A stretch of DNA of 64,000 nucleotides from Clostridioides mangenotii TR (GCF_000498755.1 NZ_AXUS01000004.1:101711-165710), one strand, 5' to 3'; counted from the stretch's first letter, positions 8,101-19,011 are shown. Notes: generated by a model not told the origin, from the letters alone. Made by a program: numbers and translations.

Positions 8101-9879
8101 TTATTTAGAATCCACTATAAGTTTCACAAGGTCACTACCATCCTCATTAAAAGTCGTAACGATTTTAAGGCAATTGGAAGCCCTGCTCAAAGAAAGATAA
8201 ATCTTATTTAAATCTCCAACAAAATCATTAACTTGATAGTCCTGATCCGTATCAGCTATAGTTTGGTTGTACAACATCTCCAATTCACATACAATAACAG
8301 CCTTGTACTCCAAGCTCTTTATTGTGTATATATTAGATAGCGTAACTCCCATCTTCTTGCTTAGGTTAGTCAAGTTTTCGTCAGCATATATATATGGTAT
8401 ACTTGATGATTCAAATGCTTTTTTCAACATGTACTGAAAGTAAATTGTATTTCCATTTTTCAGTCTTTTCTTGTTATACGGATATATTACAGCTATTTCT
8501 TCATGCTTTATTCCTAATTTGCTTGTAAGATACTCTATTTCCCAAATAACGGAGCTTATTTGATCATCTAGGTCGCTTACCTTAATTATATCCACTGAGC
8601 TATCCAAACTCCTTATAGCATCCATTTTGTAGAAAATATCGTGTTCTACATTGCTCTTTAGATTTCTTATAAATTTGTTTGAGTTCTCTGCAAACTTATT
8701 TACAAACGCCGCAAGTTCTTTAGTCTGTCTGTAGTTGCAATTAAGAAAAAGATTTTCGTCAAACTCTATATATTCATACGGAGTCTTAAATATATTTAGG
8801 TTGTTCGAAATATTTAAAGATCCACACGAGTAAATGTTGAAGATATATTTAGCCTTGTACAAAAACTCTTGTATAAATCTTATATCATCGTCTGCAAAAC
8901 ACTCAGCTTCATCTATAAATATACCTTTGAACATATTTTTATTTTTTATAATATTTTCTGCTTGTTTAACCAGATTTTTAAATGTCTTCTCATAATCATT
9001 TTTTAACATAGCGTAGTCAAGTATCAGACTGTATTTTTTAGCTAGTTTAAAAATAAACGACCCAAATGTATGCACTTCTAAATTATTATTGTCTTTATAT
9101 AGTATCTCAAGTAGCTCTCTTAATTCATTGCATGACTGTTTATTGTGGGTAAAGATCAGAAAATTATGATGTGGGTATACTTTCGCCAATTTTATTGCTC
9201 TAGAAAGCATTATTGATGTCTTACCAGTACCTGAAGCTCCTTCGATTAAAGAGTTTCCATAATTTATAGATATAACCTCTTTTATCTGAGATTCCTCCAT
9301 CATTGTCGCTGTATATTCATAGTCATCATTGAAAAAAGAAATTTTTTTAAAGTTTTCATTTAGATGCAGAGAATCATTTATCAAATAATACTCCGAACAA
9401 ACATCTAGCAGATATAAATTTAGACTCACTTCATCGTTCTCATTTTGTAAATATTCATCTAAATATATTTTTCCACCGACTATATCTGAAAGTTTATTTT
9501 TATCTATAACGTGATTTTTTATAAATTCATCAAAACCAAAACTATCATCAATCTCTACATAAGGCATGATGAAAATGTAGTTGTAACTTATATTTCTAAA
9601 GTTAAGGTTCATTTTATTTTTTAAAAGACCAAACTCTTCATCCATTACTTCTATTAGCTCTTCTTCTAGTATTGAAAATAAATCTTCAGTAGTATCCACA
9701 AATTTTATAAATAACGGCTTATTGTCTTTTATATACAGCAAGTCTGTATTTATTCCTTTAAAAGGAGTAACCTTTGGAATAATCTTAGTATTTTTGTCTA
9801 ACTTTTCATAGAAAGTTCTTTCAATCTCTTTTATTTTTAGGGCATCTAGTTGGGATCTTATATCTACATATTGAATCAC
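8101..9879 (-). CDS. UvrD/Rep-like superfamily I helicase with a divergent N-terminal domain
   Basis: 592 aa. Walker A GASGTGKT lies at about 214-221, a Walker B-like IFIDEAE follows near 315, then CNYRQTKEL and a C-terminal segment with YTIKSLEYKAVIV and YLSLSRA resembling motifs V and VI. The first 200 residues precede the helicase core. They contain a D-x(n)-FIKF pattern that could be a NERD- or restriction-endonuclease-like fold, but no family is certain. Related proteins act in DNA repair or replication restart. An AGGAGG-like site precedes the ATG. A long palindrome follows the stop. Confidence 0.7.
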   Translation of the reverse strand: MIQYVDIRSQLDALKIKEIERTFYEKLDKNTKIIPKVTPFKGINTDLLYIKDNKPLFIKFVDTTEDLFSILEEELIEVMDEEFGLLKNKMNLNFRNISYNYIFIMPYVEIDDSFGFDEFIKNHVIDKNKLSDIVGGKIYLDEYLQNENDEVSLNLYLLDVCSEYYLINDSLHLNENFKKISFFNDDYEYTATMMEESQIKEVISINYGNSLIEGASGTGKTSIMLSRAIKLAKVYPHHNFLIFTHNKQSCNELRELLEILYKDNNNLEVHTFGSFIFKLAKKYSLILDYAMLKNDYEKTFKNLVKQAENIIKNKNMFKGIFIDEAECFADDDIRFIQEFLYKAKYIFNIYSCGSLNISNNLNIFKTPYEYIEFDENLFLNCNYRQTKELAAFVNKFAENSNKFIRNLKSNVEHDIFYKMDAIRSLDSSVDIIKVSDLDDQISSVIWEIEYLTSKLGIKHEEIAVIYPYNKKRLKNGNTIYFQYMLKKAFESSSIPYIYADENLTNLSKKMGVTLSNIYTIKSLEYKAVIVCELEMLYNQTIADTDQDYQVNDFVGDLNKIYLSLSRASNCLKIVTTFNEDGSDLVKLIVDSK

Positions 9880-9935
9880 TTATAACTACCTCCTTATGTT
9901 ATAAATAATTATAACATTTAAAACCAAGCTTTTAT

Positions 9936-9978
9936 ATAAAAAACCACAATAAATAGAATGATATCTATTAATTGTGGC
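9936..9978 (-). terminator. Terminator of rny
   Basis: Minus-strand stem of about 14 bp (CCACAAT...ATTGTGG, spanning 9944-9977) with one mismatch runs into six T. Confidence 0.85.
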
Positions 9979-9990
9979 CTTTACTTCTAA

Positions 9991-11529
9991 TTATTTAGCA
10001 TATTCTATTGCTCTAGTTTCCCTTATTATGCTTACTTTTATTTGTCCAGGATACTCAAGTTCCTCTTCAATTTTCTTAGTCATATCTCTCGCTAGTAAGT
10101 GTAATTCCTCATCGTTTACATCTTCTGGTTTAACCATGATTCTTATTTCTCTACCAGCTTGTATTGCATATGACTTCTCTACACCATCGTAAGAACTAGC
10201 TATTTCTTCAAGTTTTTCTAGTCTCTTAATATAAGCTTCTAGAGTTTCTCTTCTAGCTCCAGGTCTAGCTGCTGATATAGCATCTGCTGCTGTTACTAAA
10301 ACAGCTTCAACTGATTGAGGCTCGTAATCACCGTGATGTGTACTCATAGCGTGAATTACATCCTTAGATTCTTTATATCTTCTAAGTAAATCCATTCCTA
10401 TTTCTACGTGTGTACCCTCCATCTCGTGGTCAACAGCCTTACCTATATCGTGAACTAATCCTGCTCTTTTAGCTAATCTAACATCTGCACCTATTTCTGC
10501 AGCCATGATACCAGCTAAATGAGCTACTTCTATAGAGTGTTTAAGTACATTTTGTCCATAACTTGTTCTGTAGTTAAGTCTACCAAGAAGTCTGATAAGC
10601 TCTGGGTGAAGTCCGTGAACACCTGTCTCAAATGCAGCTTGCTCACCGTACTCTTTGATGATATTGTCGACTTCTTTTTTAGCTTTTTCTACCATTTCTT
10701 CTATTCTAGCAGGGTGGATTCTACCATCTGCTATAAGTTTTTCAAGGGCAATTCTTGCAATTTCTCTTCTTATTGGATCAAATCCTGATAAAATTACTGC
10801 TTCTGGAGTATCGTCTATTATAAGATCTATACCAGTTAGAGTTTCTAAGGTTCTTATATTTCTACCTTCTCTACCAATTATTCTACCTTTCATTTCATCA
10901 TTAGGAAGATTTACTACTGTAACTGTAGTCTCTGCTACATGATCAGCAGCACATTTTTGAATTGCATATCCAATAATCTCTCGAGATTTTTTCTCTGCAT
11001 CTTCTTTTGCTTGTGTTTCAACTTCTTTAATCATCATAGACATTTCACGTCTAACATCTCTTTCAGCATTGCTCAAGATTATCTCTTTTGCTCTGTCAGA
11101 TGTTATACCTGAAATACCTTCTAATTTAGATAGTTGTTGTGCTTTAATCTCTTCTATTTCTGTTTCTTTTGCCTCTGCTAATTTAACCTTTTCTGCTAAA
11201 TTAGATTCTTTGTTTTCTAATCCTTGTATTTTCTTATCTAAAACTTCTTCTTTTTGTATAACTCTTTTTTCATATCTTTGTACTTCGCTTCTTCTTTCTT
11301 TATTCTCTCTTTCAGCTTCAGATCTCCATTTGTGGATCTCTTCTTTTGCTTCTAATAATTTTTCCTTTTGTACCGTTTCGGAGTCTCGATGTGCTTTATC
11401 TATTATTTCTATAGCTAAGTTTTCAGCTTGGCCAACTTTTGCTTCAGATACGTTTTTTCTAACAATATATCCTGCTAAAATACCAATAATTGCACATATA
11501 ATACCTATTACAATCTCTATGACATCCAC
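9991..11529 (-). CDS. rny: Ribonuclease Y
   Basis: 512 aa, full length. An N-terminal membrane helix (about 3-24) is followed by a long charged coiled coil (about 30-190). Next come a KH domain (around [15 protein letters not shown], about 215-260) and an HD domain with [10 protein letters not shown] and LVHDIGKA (about 330-420). The protein is the membrane-anchored endonuclease that starts mRNA decay in many Firmicutes. It follows recA in the same direction, the usual Firmicute order, and has its own terminator. The long antisense frames over it are compositional shadows. Confidence 0.97.
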   Translation of the reverse strand: MDVIEIVIGIICAIIGILAGYIVRKNVSEAKVGQAENLAIEIIDKAHRDSETVQKEKLLEAKEEIHKWRSEAERENKERRSEVQRYEKRVIQKEEVLDKKIQGLENKESNLAEKVKLAEAKETEIEEIKAQQLSKLEGISGITSDRAKEIILSNAERDVRREMSMMIKEVETQAKEDAEKKSREIIGYAIQKCAADHVAETTVTVVNLPNDEMKGRIIGREGRNIRTLETLTGIDLIIDDTPEAVILSGFDPIRREIARIALEKLIADGRIHPARIEEMVEKAKKEVDNIIKEYGEQAAFETGVHGLHPELIRLLGRLNYRTSYGQNVLKHSIEVAHLAGIMAAEIGADVRLAKRAGLVHDIGKAVDHEMEGTHVEIGMDLLRRYKESKDVIHAMSTHHGDYEPQSVEAVLVTAADAISAARPGARRETLEAYIKRLEKLEEIASSYDGVEKSYAIQAGREIRIMVKPEDVNDEELHLLARDMTKKIEEELEYPGQIKVSIIRETRAIEYAK

Positions 11530-11750
11530 CTCCTTTTCATTAGTTATTAAACTAAAACGTCATTTAGTATACCAAAACGTCGTAAATATGATAAAAATAT
11601 CCTCATTAATTATAGTCAAACAGTTCTATCTAATTAAATTTATATATTTTACCCTCTTTTAATTTTATAATCTTTTCTATATTGTGTCAAGCTAATCAGG
11701 AGTGTGGAATGCCTTTTATTACTTATTAATTATATATAATCTTCTTAAGT

Positions 11751-12815
11751 CTATTGATCAATTTTAACTTGTTCTACTTCTGCTTTTTTCTTTTTATCTT
11801 CGCCATCTGCTTCATCAGTGGCATCTAGCTCATAATACACTCTAACTTTTTTGTTTATTTCTTCAGTTAAATCTGGATTATCTTCTAAAAATTTTTTAAC
11901 ATTTTCTCTACCTTGTCCAAGTTTTGTATCTTCATAATTGTACCAAGAACCAGATTTCTTAACTATATCTACATTTGCAGCTATATCAAGTAAATCTCCT
12001 GACTTAGATATACCTTCTCCATACATTATGTCGAACTCTGATTGTTTAAATGGAGGTGCAACCTTATTTTTAACAACTTTTACTCTAGTTCTATTACCTA
12101 CAATTTTATCACCTTGTTTGATACTGTCTATTCTTCTTACATCAAGTCTCACTGATGAATAGAACTTAAGAGCACGACCACCTGTTGTAGTCTCGGGGTT
12201 ACCAAACATGATTCCAACTTTTTCTCTAAGTTGATTTATAAATATAGCTACACAGTTAGATTTTTTGATAGATCCAGTTAATTTTCTAAGAGCTTGTGAC
12301 ATAAGTCTAGCCTGTAGACCTACGTGAGAATCTCCCATGTCTCCATCTATCTCTGCTTTTGGAACAAGAGCTGCAACTGAATCGACTACGATTATATCTA
12401 TAGCACCACTTCTTATAAGTGCCTCAGCTATCTCTAGTGCCTGCTCTCCAGTGTCAGGTTGTGAAATTATAAGGTTGTCTACATCAACGCCAAGCGCCTT
12501 TGCATAAACAGGGTCAAGCGCATGCTCTGCATCTATGAATGCTGCAATTCCACCTGCTCTTTGAGCCTCTGCAACACAGTGAAGTGCAACAGTTGTTTTA
12601 CCTGATGATTCTGGTCCGTATATCTCAACTATTCTTCCCCTTGGAAGTCCACCAATACCTACAGCTATATCAAGTCCTAATGCTCCTGTTGATATTACAT
12701 CTATAGACATAGAAGTAGCTTCTCCAAGTTTCATTACAGATCCTTTTCCAAAGTCTTTTTCAATTTTCCCCAGTGCCTCGTTTAAGGCTTTTAATTTTTC
12801 TTGATCAACGCTCAT
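11751..12815 (-). CDS. recA: Recombinase A
   Basis: 354 aa. Walker A GPESSGKT is at 67-74. Loop-1/loop-2 and the signature [14 protein letters not shown] region are intact, with a charged C-terminal tail. RecA forms the strand-exchange filament on ssDNA and triggers LexA self-cleavage. A consensus promoter and an SOS-box-like palindrome lie directly upstream, so damage-inducible expression is expected. A GGGATG-type site is 8-9 nt from the ATG. Confidence 0.98.
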   Translation of the reverse strand: MSVDQEKLKALNEALGKIEKDFGKGSVMKLGEATSMSIDVISTGALGLDIAVGIGGLPRGRIVEIYGPESSGKTTVALHCVAEAQRAGGIAAFIDAEHALDPVYAKALGVDVDNLIISQPDTGEQALEIAEALIRSGAIDIIVVDSVAALVPKAEIDGDMGDSHVGLQARLMSQALRKLTGSIKKSNCVAIFINQLREKVGIMFGNPETTTGGRALKFYSSVRLDVRRIDSIKQGDKIVGNRTRVKVVKNKVAPPFKQSEFDIMYGEGISKSGDLLDIAANVDIVKKSGSWYNYEDTKLGQGRENVKKFLEDNPDLTEEINKKVRVYYELDATDEADGEDKKKKAEVEQVKIDQ

Positions 12816-12845
12816 CTCAATACCATCCCTTCATATATATAAAAT

Positions 12846-12859
12846 CAAACATTTGTTCT
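12846..12859 (-). promoter_or_regulatory. Probable LexA (SOS) operator of recA
   Basis: On the minus strand AGAACAAATGTTTG fits the Firmicute SOS-box core GAAC-N4-GTTY. It lies just downstream of the recA -10 element, inside the 5' leader, where bound repressor would block transcription. Confidence 0.65.
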
Positions 12860-12872
12860 TTGTTGTACATTA

Positions 12873-12901
12873 ATTATATATCATAATATTAATAGAGTCA
12901 A
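12873..12901 (-). promoter_or_regulatory. recA promoter
   Basis: Minus strand TTGACT (12896-12901), 17-bp spacer, TATAAT (12873-12878): a near-consensus sigma-A promoter. The remaining gap up to pgsA (12902-13186) is AT-rich and shows no gene or clear structure. Confidence 0.8.
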
Positions 12902-13186
12902 TTTAAAAAACACATTACTCCTAATTTTTTATTTTTTATTTTCCCTATCTTATTTATTAACATTTTTGCCCTTCATTAAACATAAAAATTCTTTCCAGAA
13001 AATAAAAATCTTAGTACAACACAATCAATATATAAATAGAAAATAGGCATGAAATCGAATGTAAATATCCCAAGCATTGGCTCTAGCTACTGCTTAACCA
13101 TACACTTAATATATTGTATCCAATTACATACCTATCAATTCTTAACTATTGTATCTAAATATTTTTAATTTCTATTTTTAAAACTA

Positions 13187-13729
13187 CTATTTGCTCTCCA
13201 TAAATAGTTCTTTATTCTTGTGTAGATACTCCCATCCAGAATAAAGAGTAAGAAGTGTAGCTATAAGTATTAGACCTGTACCAAAATTAAGCAAATAGGC
13301 ATTGTAAAAATGCGCTCCTAAAAATAATACCACTATAGAAACCATCTGCGTTATCGTCTTCAGCTTCCCACTTCCTCCAGCTGCTATAACTTTTCCATCA
13401 GCAGCAGCAATAGCTCTTAGTATACTTACTGTAAGCTCTCTTGCAACTATTATAATGACCATCCAGCTGCTTACAAGATCTACTTCAACCATACATATAA
13501 GAACCGAAATAACCAACAGCTTATCAGCAAGTGGGTCCATAAATTTTCCAAAATCGGTTATTAAGTTATCTCTTCTGGCTATATAACCGTCTAGAGCATC
13601 TGTAATAGATGCAATTATAAATATAACACATGATATAAGGAATCTATTTGGAACTTCTAATAGAATTAATAATACTAATACTGGTATCAATAAGATTCTA
13701 AATAAGGTCAACTTATTGGGTAAGTTCAT
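13187..13729 (-). CDS. pgsA: CDP-diacylglycerol-glycerol-3-phosphate 3-phosphatidyltransferase
   Basis: 180 aa, several membrane helices. The CDP-alcohol phosphotransferase motif D-G-x2-A-R-x8-G-x3-D-x3-D is complete (DGYIAR ... GKFMDPLAD, about 46-71). The enzyme makes phosphatidylglycerophosphate at the membrane, the committed step to phosphatidylglycerol. A GAGGAG site precedes the ATG. It follows mnmH by 38 bp, so it is probably co-transcribed from the spoIIIE-mnmH side. Confidence 0.93.
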   Translation of the reverse strand: MNLPNKLTLFRILLIPVLVLLILLEVPNRFLISCVIFIIASITDALDGYIARRDNLITDFGKFMDPLADKLLVISVLICMVEVDLVSSWMVIIIVARELTVSILRAIAAADGKVIAAGGSGKLKTITQMVSIVVLFLGAHFYNAYLLNFGTGLILIATLLTLYSGWEYLHKNKELFMESK

Positions 13730-13767
13730 ATAAACATCTCCTCAAATTTACAATAATATCTTAAATT

Positions 13768-14817
13768 CTAATTATCTTTAACAATTAATCGATTGTAGTA
13801 ATCTAATACTTTATCTAAAGCTTTAGATTCATCATCAAAATTTATAACTTCGTCGTATTCATACTTTTCTATAGAGTGCGTGTAAAGCGGATCGTAGTAT
13901 TCAAGTAAATACCTCTCTACTACTTCTTCATATTTTTTAGTCTCTAAAAGTTCAATGTACTCATCTACTACTTTATTGCTTAGTCTTTTTCTAAATTTGT
14001 TTATGCACTCTTTAAGATCATCTATATTATCCTCATTTTTAGAATAAATATAATCTCTACACAACCTATCTACCCTGTTTTTTAGGCTGACTTCAAGTAT
14101 TATATGTTGACAATCGCCTATCATAGACTCATATACCTCGTTTGGTACAGAGTTATGACCTACACGCTTACTTTCACTTTCAACAAAAATAAAATCTTTT
14201 TTTGAAAAATATAGTTTTTCAAATATCTCTGTCTCAAATAACTTTTGGGATGGAGATTTCTCATCAAACGTTATAAATCCAAAAATAGATCCGCTATTTC
14301 TAGCTATTCCTTCAAGATCTAGTACGTCTATATTTTTTTCTTCCAACATATGAAGTAAATCCGTTTTACCTACACCTGTAAGTCCATGTACTGATACAAG
14401 TTTCTTTTTCTCCATAGCAGTCTTAAAATAATCTAAAACGAGGTTTCTGTAAGACTTGTATCCACCTTCTAGTTGGTAGACATTTACGCCTAGAGATGAT
14501 ATGACATTGGTAATACTTCCGCTCCTCATTCCACCTCTTGCACAGTAAACAACCATATTATCGTATTCATTTGCAAGCTTAGAAAGCTCTAAGTACATAT
14601 CTTTAAGTTTATATGATACGTAATCAAAGCCTTTCTGTATAGCTTCATGTTTCCCAAGCATCTTGTATATAGTACCTACTTCTTTGTGCTCATTGTCCAT
14701 AAATAGAGGCATGTTTATAGCATTTAATATATGGTCTTCCTCATACTCGCTTTCCGTTCTTACATCTACAAAAATTACTTTTTCTAAGTTTAGAGCTTCT
14801 TCGATCTCTACTGTCAT
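13768..14817 (-). CDS. mnmH: tRNA 2-selenouridine synthase (rhodanese domain plus P-loop domain)
   Basis: 349 aa. An N-terminal rhodanese domain carries the catalytic Cys at about C92 (VVYCARGGMRSGS). A P-loop GLTGVGKT lies at 145-152 of the C-terminal kinase-like domain. This is the MnmH/SelU architecture, which geranylates and then selenates 2-thiouridine at the tRNA wobble position using selenophosphate. The ATG follows the spoIIIE stop codon directly (stop and start abut), implying translational coupling. It suggests a selenium-using organism; selD is not in this window. Confidence 0.88.
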   Translation of the reverse strand: MTVEIEEALNLEKVIFVDVRTESEYEEDHILNAINMPLFMDNEHKEVGTIYKMLGKHEAIQKGFDYVSYKLKDMYLELSKLANEYDNMVVYCARGGMRSGSITNVISSLGVNVYQLEGGYKSYRNLVLDYFKTAMEKKKLVSVHGLTGVGKTDLLHMLEEKNIDVLDLEGIARNSGSIFGFITFDEKSPSQKLFETEIFEKLYFSKKDFIFVESESKRVGHNSVPNEVYESMIGDCQHIILEVSLKNRVDRLCRDYIYSKNEDNIDDLKECINKFRKRLSNKVVDEYIELLETKKYEEVVERYLLEYYDPLYTHSIEKYEYDEVINFDDESKALDKVLDYYNRLIVKDN

Positions 14818-17259
14818 CTAATTTTCACCTTCTAAATCCTCTTTACTTATTAATACTTTTCTAGGTTTGCTTCCTTCACTTTGACCGACTATTCCTCTTT
14901 CTTCCATTGAGTCTATAAGTCTAGCAGCTCTGTTGAATCCTATTTTAAACCTTCTCTGTAACATAGACGCTGATGCTTGACCGCTATCTACTACAAGTTC
15001 TATAGCCTCATGTAGAAACTCATCTTCATCATCTATTTTAGAAGTAGTGACCTTAGAAATTGTCTCAATTATGTCTTCTTCATACTGTACTTCGTCTTTA
15101 ACTTGATCTTTAACGAAATCTATAACTCTCTCAGATTCGCCTTCAGATATAAATGCACCTTGAAGTCTTACCGGTTTTGCTGCACCTAACGGGTAGAATA
15201 GCATATCTCCCTTTCCTAGAAGTTTTTCAGCTCCACCTGTATCTAGTATAGTTCTTGAATCTGTCTGCGATGAAACAGCAAAAGCTATTCTAGATGGTAT
15301 ATTTGCTTTGATTACACCTGTGATTACATCTACTGATGGTCTTTGAGTAGCTACAATTAAATGCATTCCAGCGGCTCTTGCCATCTGAGCTAATCTACAT
15401 ATATAATCCTCAACATCATTTGCACTCGCCATCATTAAATCTGCAAGCTCATCAATTATTATTACTATCTTAGGTAGTTTATCATCTACTACCTTCTCAT
15501 TGTATCCGCCTATATCTTTAACTTGGTTTTCTGCAAATAGCTTGTATCTTCTATTCATCTCTACTACCGCCCAGTTAAGAGCATTTGCAGCTTTCTTTGG
15601 ATCAGTTACAACTGGTATGAGTAAATGTGGTATACCGTTGTAGTTTGCAAGTTCAACAACTTTTGGATCTATTAAAAGAAGTTTTACTTCATCAGGATTT
15701 GCCTTGTAAAGTATACTACTTATTAGCGTATTTACGCACACACTCTTACCTGATCCAGTAGAACCAGCTATAAGAAGGTGAGGCATCTTTCCTATATCTC
15801 CAATTATTATATTTCCTGCAACATCTTTACCAAGACCCATTGCTAATGGAGAATTGAAGTTATTAAATTCATCACTCTCTAGTATCTCTCTAGCAGTTAC
15901 CATTTGAGCCTCTTCATTTGGAACTTCTATTCCTATTGCGCTTTTTCCAGGTATAGGAGCTTCTATTCTTATACTCTTTGCAGCTAAGCTAAGAGCTATA
16001 TCATCTGTCAGGTTAACTATCTTGCTAACTTTTACACCAGGACTTGGCTGTATTTCGTATCTAGTTATTGTAGGTCCAACAGTTACTTGATTGATTTTGG
16101 CTTCTACTCCGAAATCAGCAAGCGTCTTTTCAAGCAGGGCAGCATTTTTTAATACTTTCTTCTTGCCGTTTTCATCTGCTTTTTTAGGAGCCTTGTTTAA
16201 AAGATCTACGCTAGGCTTTTTGTAATCATCATAATTTGTTTTTTCAACTCCCATAGGTTGAGTTGCATCAAAGATCTTAATATCATCAGTACTGTTACTT
16301 TTTCTTGTTTTATTTAAATCAGCAGCTGTTGCATTATTTTTCTCTTCAACTTTGGCTGGTTTATCCCCAGCTTTTTGCAATTCTTTGAGTACATCTAATT
16401 CTGGCATACTTGCTGTTCCCTCTAATATTTCAAGGTATTCATCTTCTGCCTTATTAAATCCAACAATCTTAATAGTTTTATCATCTACATTGTCTTCTAA
16501 ATCATCATCTACTACATCACTATCATCTACAGTTGTTCCTTCTTTATCTTTGTTTTTAGAAAACTTCTTCTTGAAAAAACCTGTCTTTTGAGGAACAGTA
16601 GCATCATCAACTTCATCTGTCATAATATTTACGGCTGACTTTTTCATACTAGCCATTTTTTCTTTAAAGCTAATCTTACTAGTTTCTGGATTGTTTGACA
16701 TAAATTTAAGTCCATTTATCATATCTTTTATAGATATATTGAAGATAAATAAAACTGCTAATATAAGCATAAATAAACTTATAAGCCATGCACCAAATAT
16801 GCCAAATACTTTAGTCATATAAAATGAAATTGTACTTGAAATAAGTCCACAACCTGTGCCCTTTACACCCATATCCATAACATCGCTTATCATGCTAGCC
16901 TTAAGTGGACTATCCACTGGAAGACTTCGCACATTTAATAAACCATAAAATACGAATATAAACAATATTGCTACATAGTATAGTTTAGTCTTTCTAAATC
17001 TGTATATGTATTCGTTGCCATCGAAAAATCCCAATATCCCTGTAAGGATAAATAAAAGAGGAATTACTATAGAAAGCCCACCAAATAGACCTTTAAATAG
17101 ACTCTGCATCACTGATGGCAGCCATCCGTTCGTATTAGAATTTAAACTATATAAAAGAAAAATTCCTATAAATATTGTAATCAGATTATGGTATTCAGAA
17201 TTAAAGCCTAACTTACTGCCTTTCTTTTTTTTCTTTTTCTTCTTAGTGTTAGTGGCCAT
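14818..17259 (-). CDS. FtsK/SpoIIIE-family DNA translocase
   Basis: 813 aa. About four N-terminal membrane helices (25-175) are followed by a charged linker (200-370). The motor domain has Walker A GSTGSGKS at 499-506 and a Walker B-type [10 protein letters not shown] segment. The C-terminal gamma winged helix (about 750-810, [18 protein letters not shown]) reads DNA polarity. The protein pumps chromosomal DNA through the division or sporulation septum. The N-terminus is a poly-lysine stretch encoded by a long A-rich run. Housekeeping FtsK and sporulation SpoIIIE cannot be told apart from sequence alone. Confidence 0.93.
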   Translation of the reverse strand: MATNTKKKKKKKKGSKLGFNSEYHNLITIFIGIFLLYSLNSNTNGWLPSVMQSLFKGLFGGLSIVIPLLFILTGILGFFDGNEYIYRFRKTKLYYVAILFIFVFYGLLNVRSLPVDSPLKASMISDVMDMGVKGTGCGLISSTISFYMTKVFGIFGAWLISLFMLILAVLFIFNISIKDMINGLKFMSNNPETSKISFKEKMASMKKSAVNIMTDEVDDATVPQKTGFFKKKFSKNKDKEGTTVDDSDVVDDDLEDNVDDKTIKIVGFNKAEDEYLEILEGTASMPELDVLKELQKAGDKPAKVEEKNNATAADLNKTRKSNSTDDIKIFDATQPMGVEKTNYDDYKKPSVDLLNKAPKKADENGKKKVLKNAALLEKTLADFGVEAKINQVTVGPTITRYEIQPSPGVKVSKIVNLTDDIALSLAAKSIRIEAPIPGKSAIGIEVPNEEAQMVTAREILESDEFNNFNSPLAMGLGKDVAGNIIIGDIGKMPHLLIAGSTGSGKSVCVNTLISSILYKANPDEVKLLLIDPKVVELANYNGIPHLLIPVVTDPKKAANALNWAVVEMNRRYKLFAENQVKDIGGYNEKVVDDKLPKIVIIIDELADLMMASANDVEDYICRLAQMARAAGMHLIVATQRPSVDVITGVIKANIPSRIAFAVSSQTDSRTILDTGGAEKLLGKGDMLFYPLGAAKPVRLQGAFISEGESERVIDFVKDQVKDEVQYEEDIIETISKVTTSKIDDEDEFLHEAIELVVDSGQASASMLQRRFKIGFNRAARLIDSMEERGIVGQSEGSKPRKVLISKEDLEGEN

Positions 17260-17294
17260 AAAAAATCACTCCCCATTTTTACATGTTTAAGACT

Positions 17295-17330
17295 TAAAAA
17301 CAAAAAGTGCTAATGTTTAAACACTAACAC
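17295..17330 (-). terminator. Terminator between tepA and ftsK/spoIIIE
   Basis: Minus-strand 12-bp stem (17307-17330, two G-U pairs, minimal loop) is followed by TTTTTGTTTTT. Confidence 0.75.
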
Positions 17331-17410
17331 CTCAGTTTTGCTTACATAATTATAGCATAAAGTATCTAAAATAAACAAACTTATTTGATTTCGTTACAAA
17401 TTAGTAATCT

Positions 17411-18121
17411 TTAAACCTCTTCTTCATTTATTAATTCTCTTAGTTTATTTATTGCGTCTTTAAGCCCACCGACCTCATCAATTAATCCATACTCTACTGC
17501 TTCTTTTCCAATTAGTACACTTCCTACATCGCTAACGAGTTCATCTCTAGAATGCATAAGTCCTTCTATATCCTCTTTCTTTATATTTGAAGTTCTTGTG
17601 ATAAATTGTGTGATTCTCTCCTGCATCTTTTTAAAATACTCAAAGGTCTCATTTACACCTATTACTAGACCTGTTGTCCTAACTGGATGAATTACCATAG
17701 TTGCTGTTGGCGCAATAAAAGAGTAATCCCCAGCTGTAGCTAACGGGACACCTATGCTGTGGCTTCCTCCTAGTACGAGCGATACAACTTTTTTTGATAA
17801 ACTGTTTATTAACTCTGCAATCGCAAGTCCAGCTTCGATATCTCCACCCATGGTATTTAATATAACAAGAACCCCCTTTGTTTCATCACTCTCTTCAACT
17901 GCATACAGAAGTGGGATTAGATGTTCATATTTTGTAGCTTTTTTTTGAGGGTTGTTCATATAATGCCCCTCTATTTCTCCGATTATAGTAATGCACTCTA
18001 TATCTCTACTTGTTTCTGGGATTCCATTTGGCCTACCAAGTTCCTTTATATTCTCCAAATCTTCATCTCCGAAAGTATCCTCGGATTCATCTTCATTAAA
18101 ATTATTCTTATAATTCTCCAT
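17411..18121 (-). CDS. tepA: ClpP-fold serine protease of the TepA family
   Basis: 236 aa from the ATG at 18121, which has a TAGGAG site 7 nt upstream; a longer TTG frame to 18139 would contain that ribosome site. The ClpP/crotonase core is visible: NTMGGDIEAGLAI, GGSHSIGVPLA with the nucleophile serine, and MVIHPVRTTG with the histidine. TepA-type proteins sit at the cytoplasmic face and were linked to pre-protein processing in Bacillus. Its place beside spoIIIE is conserved in Firmicutes. Confidence 0.85.
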   Translation of the reverse strand: MENYKNNFNEDESEDTFGDEDLENIKELGRPNGIPETSRDIECITIIGEIEGHYMNNPQKKATKYEHLIPLLYAVEESDETKGVLVILNTMGGDIEAGLAIAELINSLSKKVVSLVLGGSHSIGVPLATAGDYSFIAPTATMVIHPVRTTGLVIGVNETFEYFKKMQERITQFITRTSNIKKEDIEGLMHSRDELVSDVGSVLIGKEAVEYGLIDEVGGLKDAINKLRELINEEEV

Positions 18122-18200
18122 AATAAATGCTCCTATCAATAAATATATTTAACTTAGTTTTACCAAAATCGCTAAATATATCTACTAAAAAATATATCTA

Positions 18201-18250
18201 TTGACATTATTTAATTAGAATGTTAAATTAAACATACCAACGGTTGGTAT
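18201..18250 (+). promoter_or_regulatory. tetR promoter with 17-bp palindromic operator
   Basis: TTGACA (18201-18206), 17-bp spacer, TAAATT (18224-18229), then ATACCAACGGTTGGTAT (18234-18250), a perfect 8-1-8 inverted repeat just upstream of the ribosome site. The same 17-mer recurs at 18992-19008. Confidence 0.85.
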
Positions 18251-18270
18251 AAAGGAGGCATTATAAAGCT

Positions 18271-18918
18271 ATGGCAAGAAATAAATATCCAGAGCAAACT
18301 GTAGAGCAGATATTGTCTATATCTACTTCTCTATTTAATAAAAACGGCTACGAAAAAACTACTATACAAGATATTTTAAATGAGTTAAAGATGTCAAAAG
18401 GCGCTATATATCATCACTTTAAATCAAAAGAAGATATATTAAATGCGATTATAGAGAGGCGTTCTAGTTACGCGAAAGAACTTCTAAATAGATTGATTGT
18501 AAATACAAAAGCAGAAAATGCAAAAGAAAAGTTAAAAAAGATCATACTAGAAATTTCAAAAGATAAGGAGAACCATTCAATTGATAGCATTTTATCATCT
18601 CAAATAAAAAATCCTCAATTTGTAGTTGCTGGTATTCAAGCTTCTGTTATTGATGACGCTCAGATTATTTCTAAGTTATTTATAGAAGGGACAGAAGATG
18701 GCTCAATTAAAACCGAGTATCCTCTTGAATGTAGTGAAGTTTTTATGCTTCTTATTAATATTTGGATAAATCCAATTATATATAAACGATCCATTGTAGA
18801 AACAAAACAGAGGTTAATCGTACTACAAAACCTAATGAAACAACTTGGTGCTGATATAATAACTGATGAAATAATCGATATATTCGTTAATGCCTATAAA
18901 AATATGAATGCTTTTTAA
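18271..18918 (+). CDS. TetR/AcrR-family transcriptional repressor
   Basis: 215 aa. The N-terminal TetR HTH is clear (SISTSLFNKNGYEKTTIQDI, then MSKGAIYHHFKSKEDIL, about 15-60). The rest is the helical ligand-binding domain, which does not reveal the ligand. An identical palindrome lies in its own promoter and in that of the next gene, so it probably represses itself and that small membrane-protein gene. GGAGG precedes the ATG. It sits between minus-strand housekeeping genes that are usually neighbours, so the pair looks like an insertion. Confidence 0.88.
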   Translation: MARNKYPEQTVEQILSISTSLFNKNGYEKTTIQDILNELKMSKGAIYHHFKSKEDILNAIIERRSSYAKELLNRLIVNTKAENAKEKLKKIILEISKDKENHSIDSILSSQIKNPQFVVAGIQASVIDDAQIISKLFIEGTEDGSIKTEYPLECSEVFMLLINIWINPIIYKRSIVETKQRLIVLQNLMKQLGADIITDEIIDIFVNAYKNMNAF

Positions 18919-18991
18919 AAATTAATCAATTTTCAATTATTCTTTTTGTAAAACTATAATTTTATGAAAAGAATATATTTTTCTTTTATAC

Positions 18992-19011
18992 ATACCAACG
19001 GTTGGTATAAT
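18992..19011 (+). promoter_or_regulatory. Second copy of the TetR operator overlapping a -10 element
   Basis: ATACCAACGGTTGGTAT (18992-19008) is identical to the site in front of tetR. Its last three bases form the start of TATAAT (19006-19011), so bound repressor would cover the promoter. Confidence 0.8.

Noticed and set aside
11069..11662. Long plus-strand open frame of nearly 200 codons antisense to rny
   Set aside because: It mirrors the coiled-coil coding of rny, is serine/leucine-rich as antisense shadows are, and has no ribosome site.
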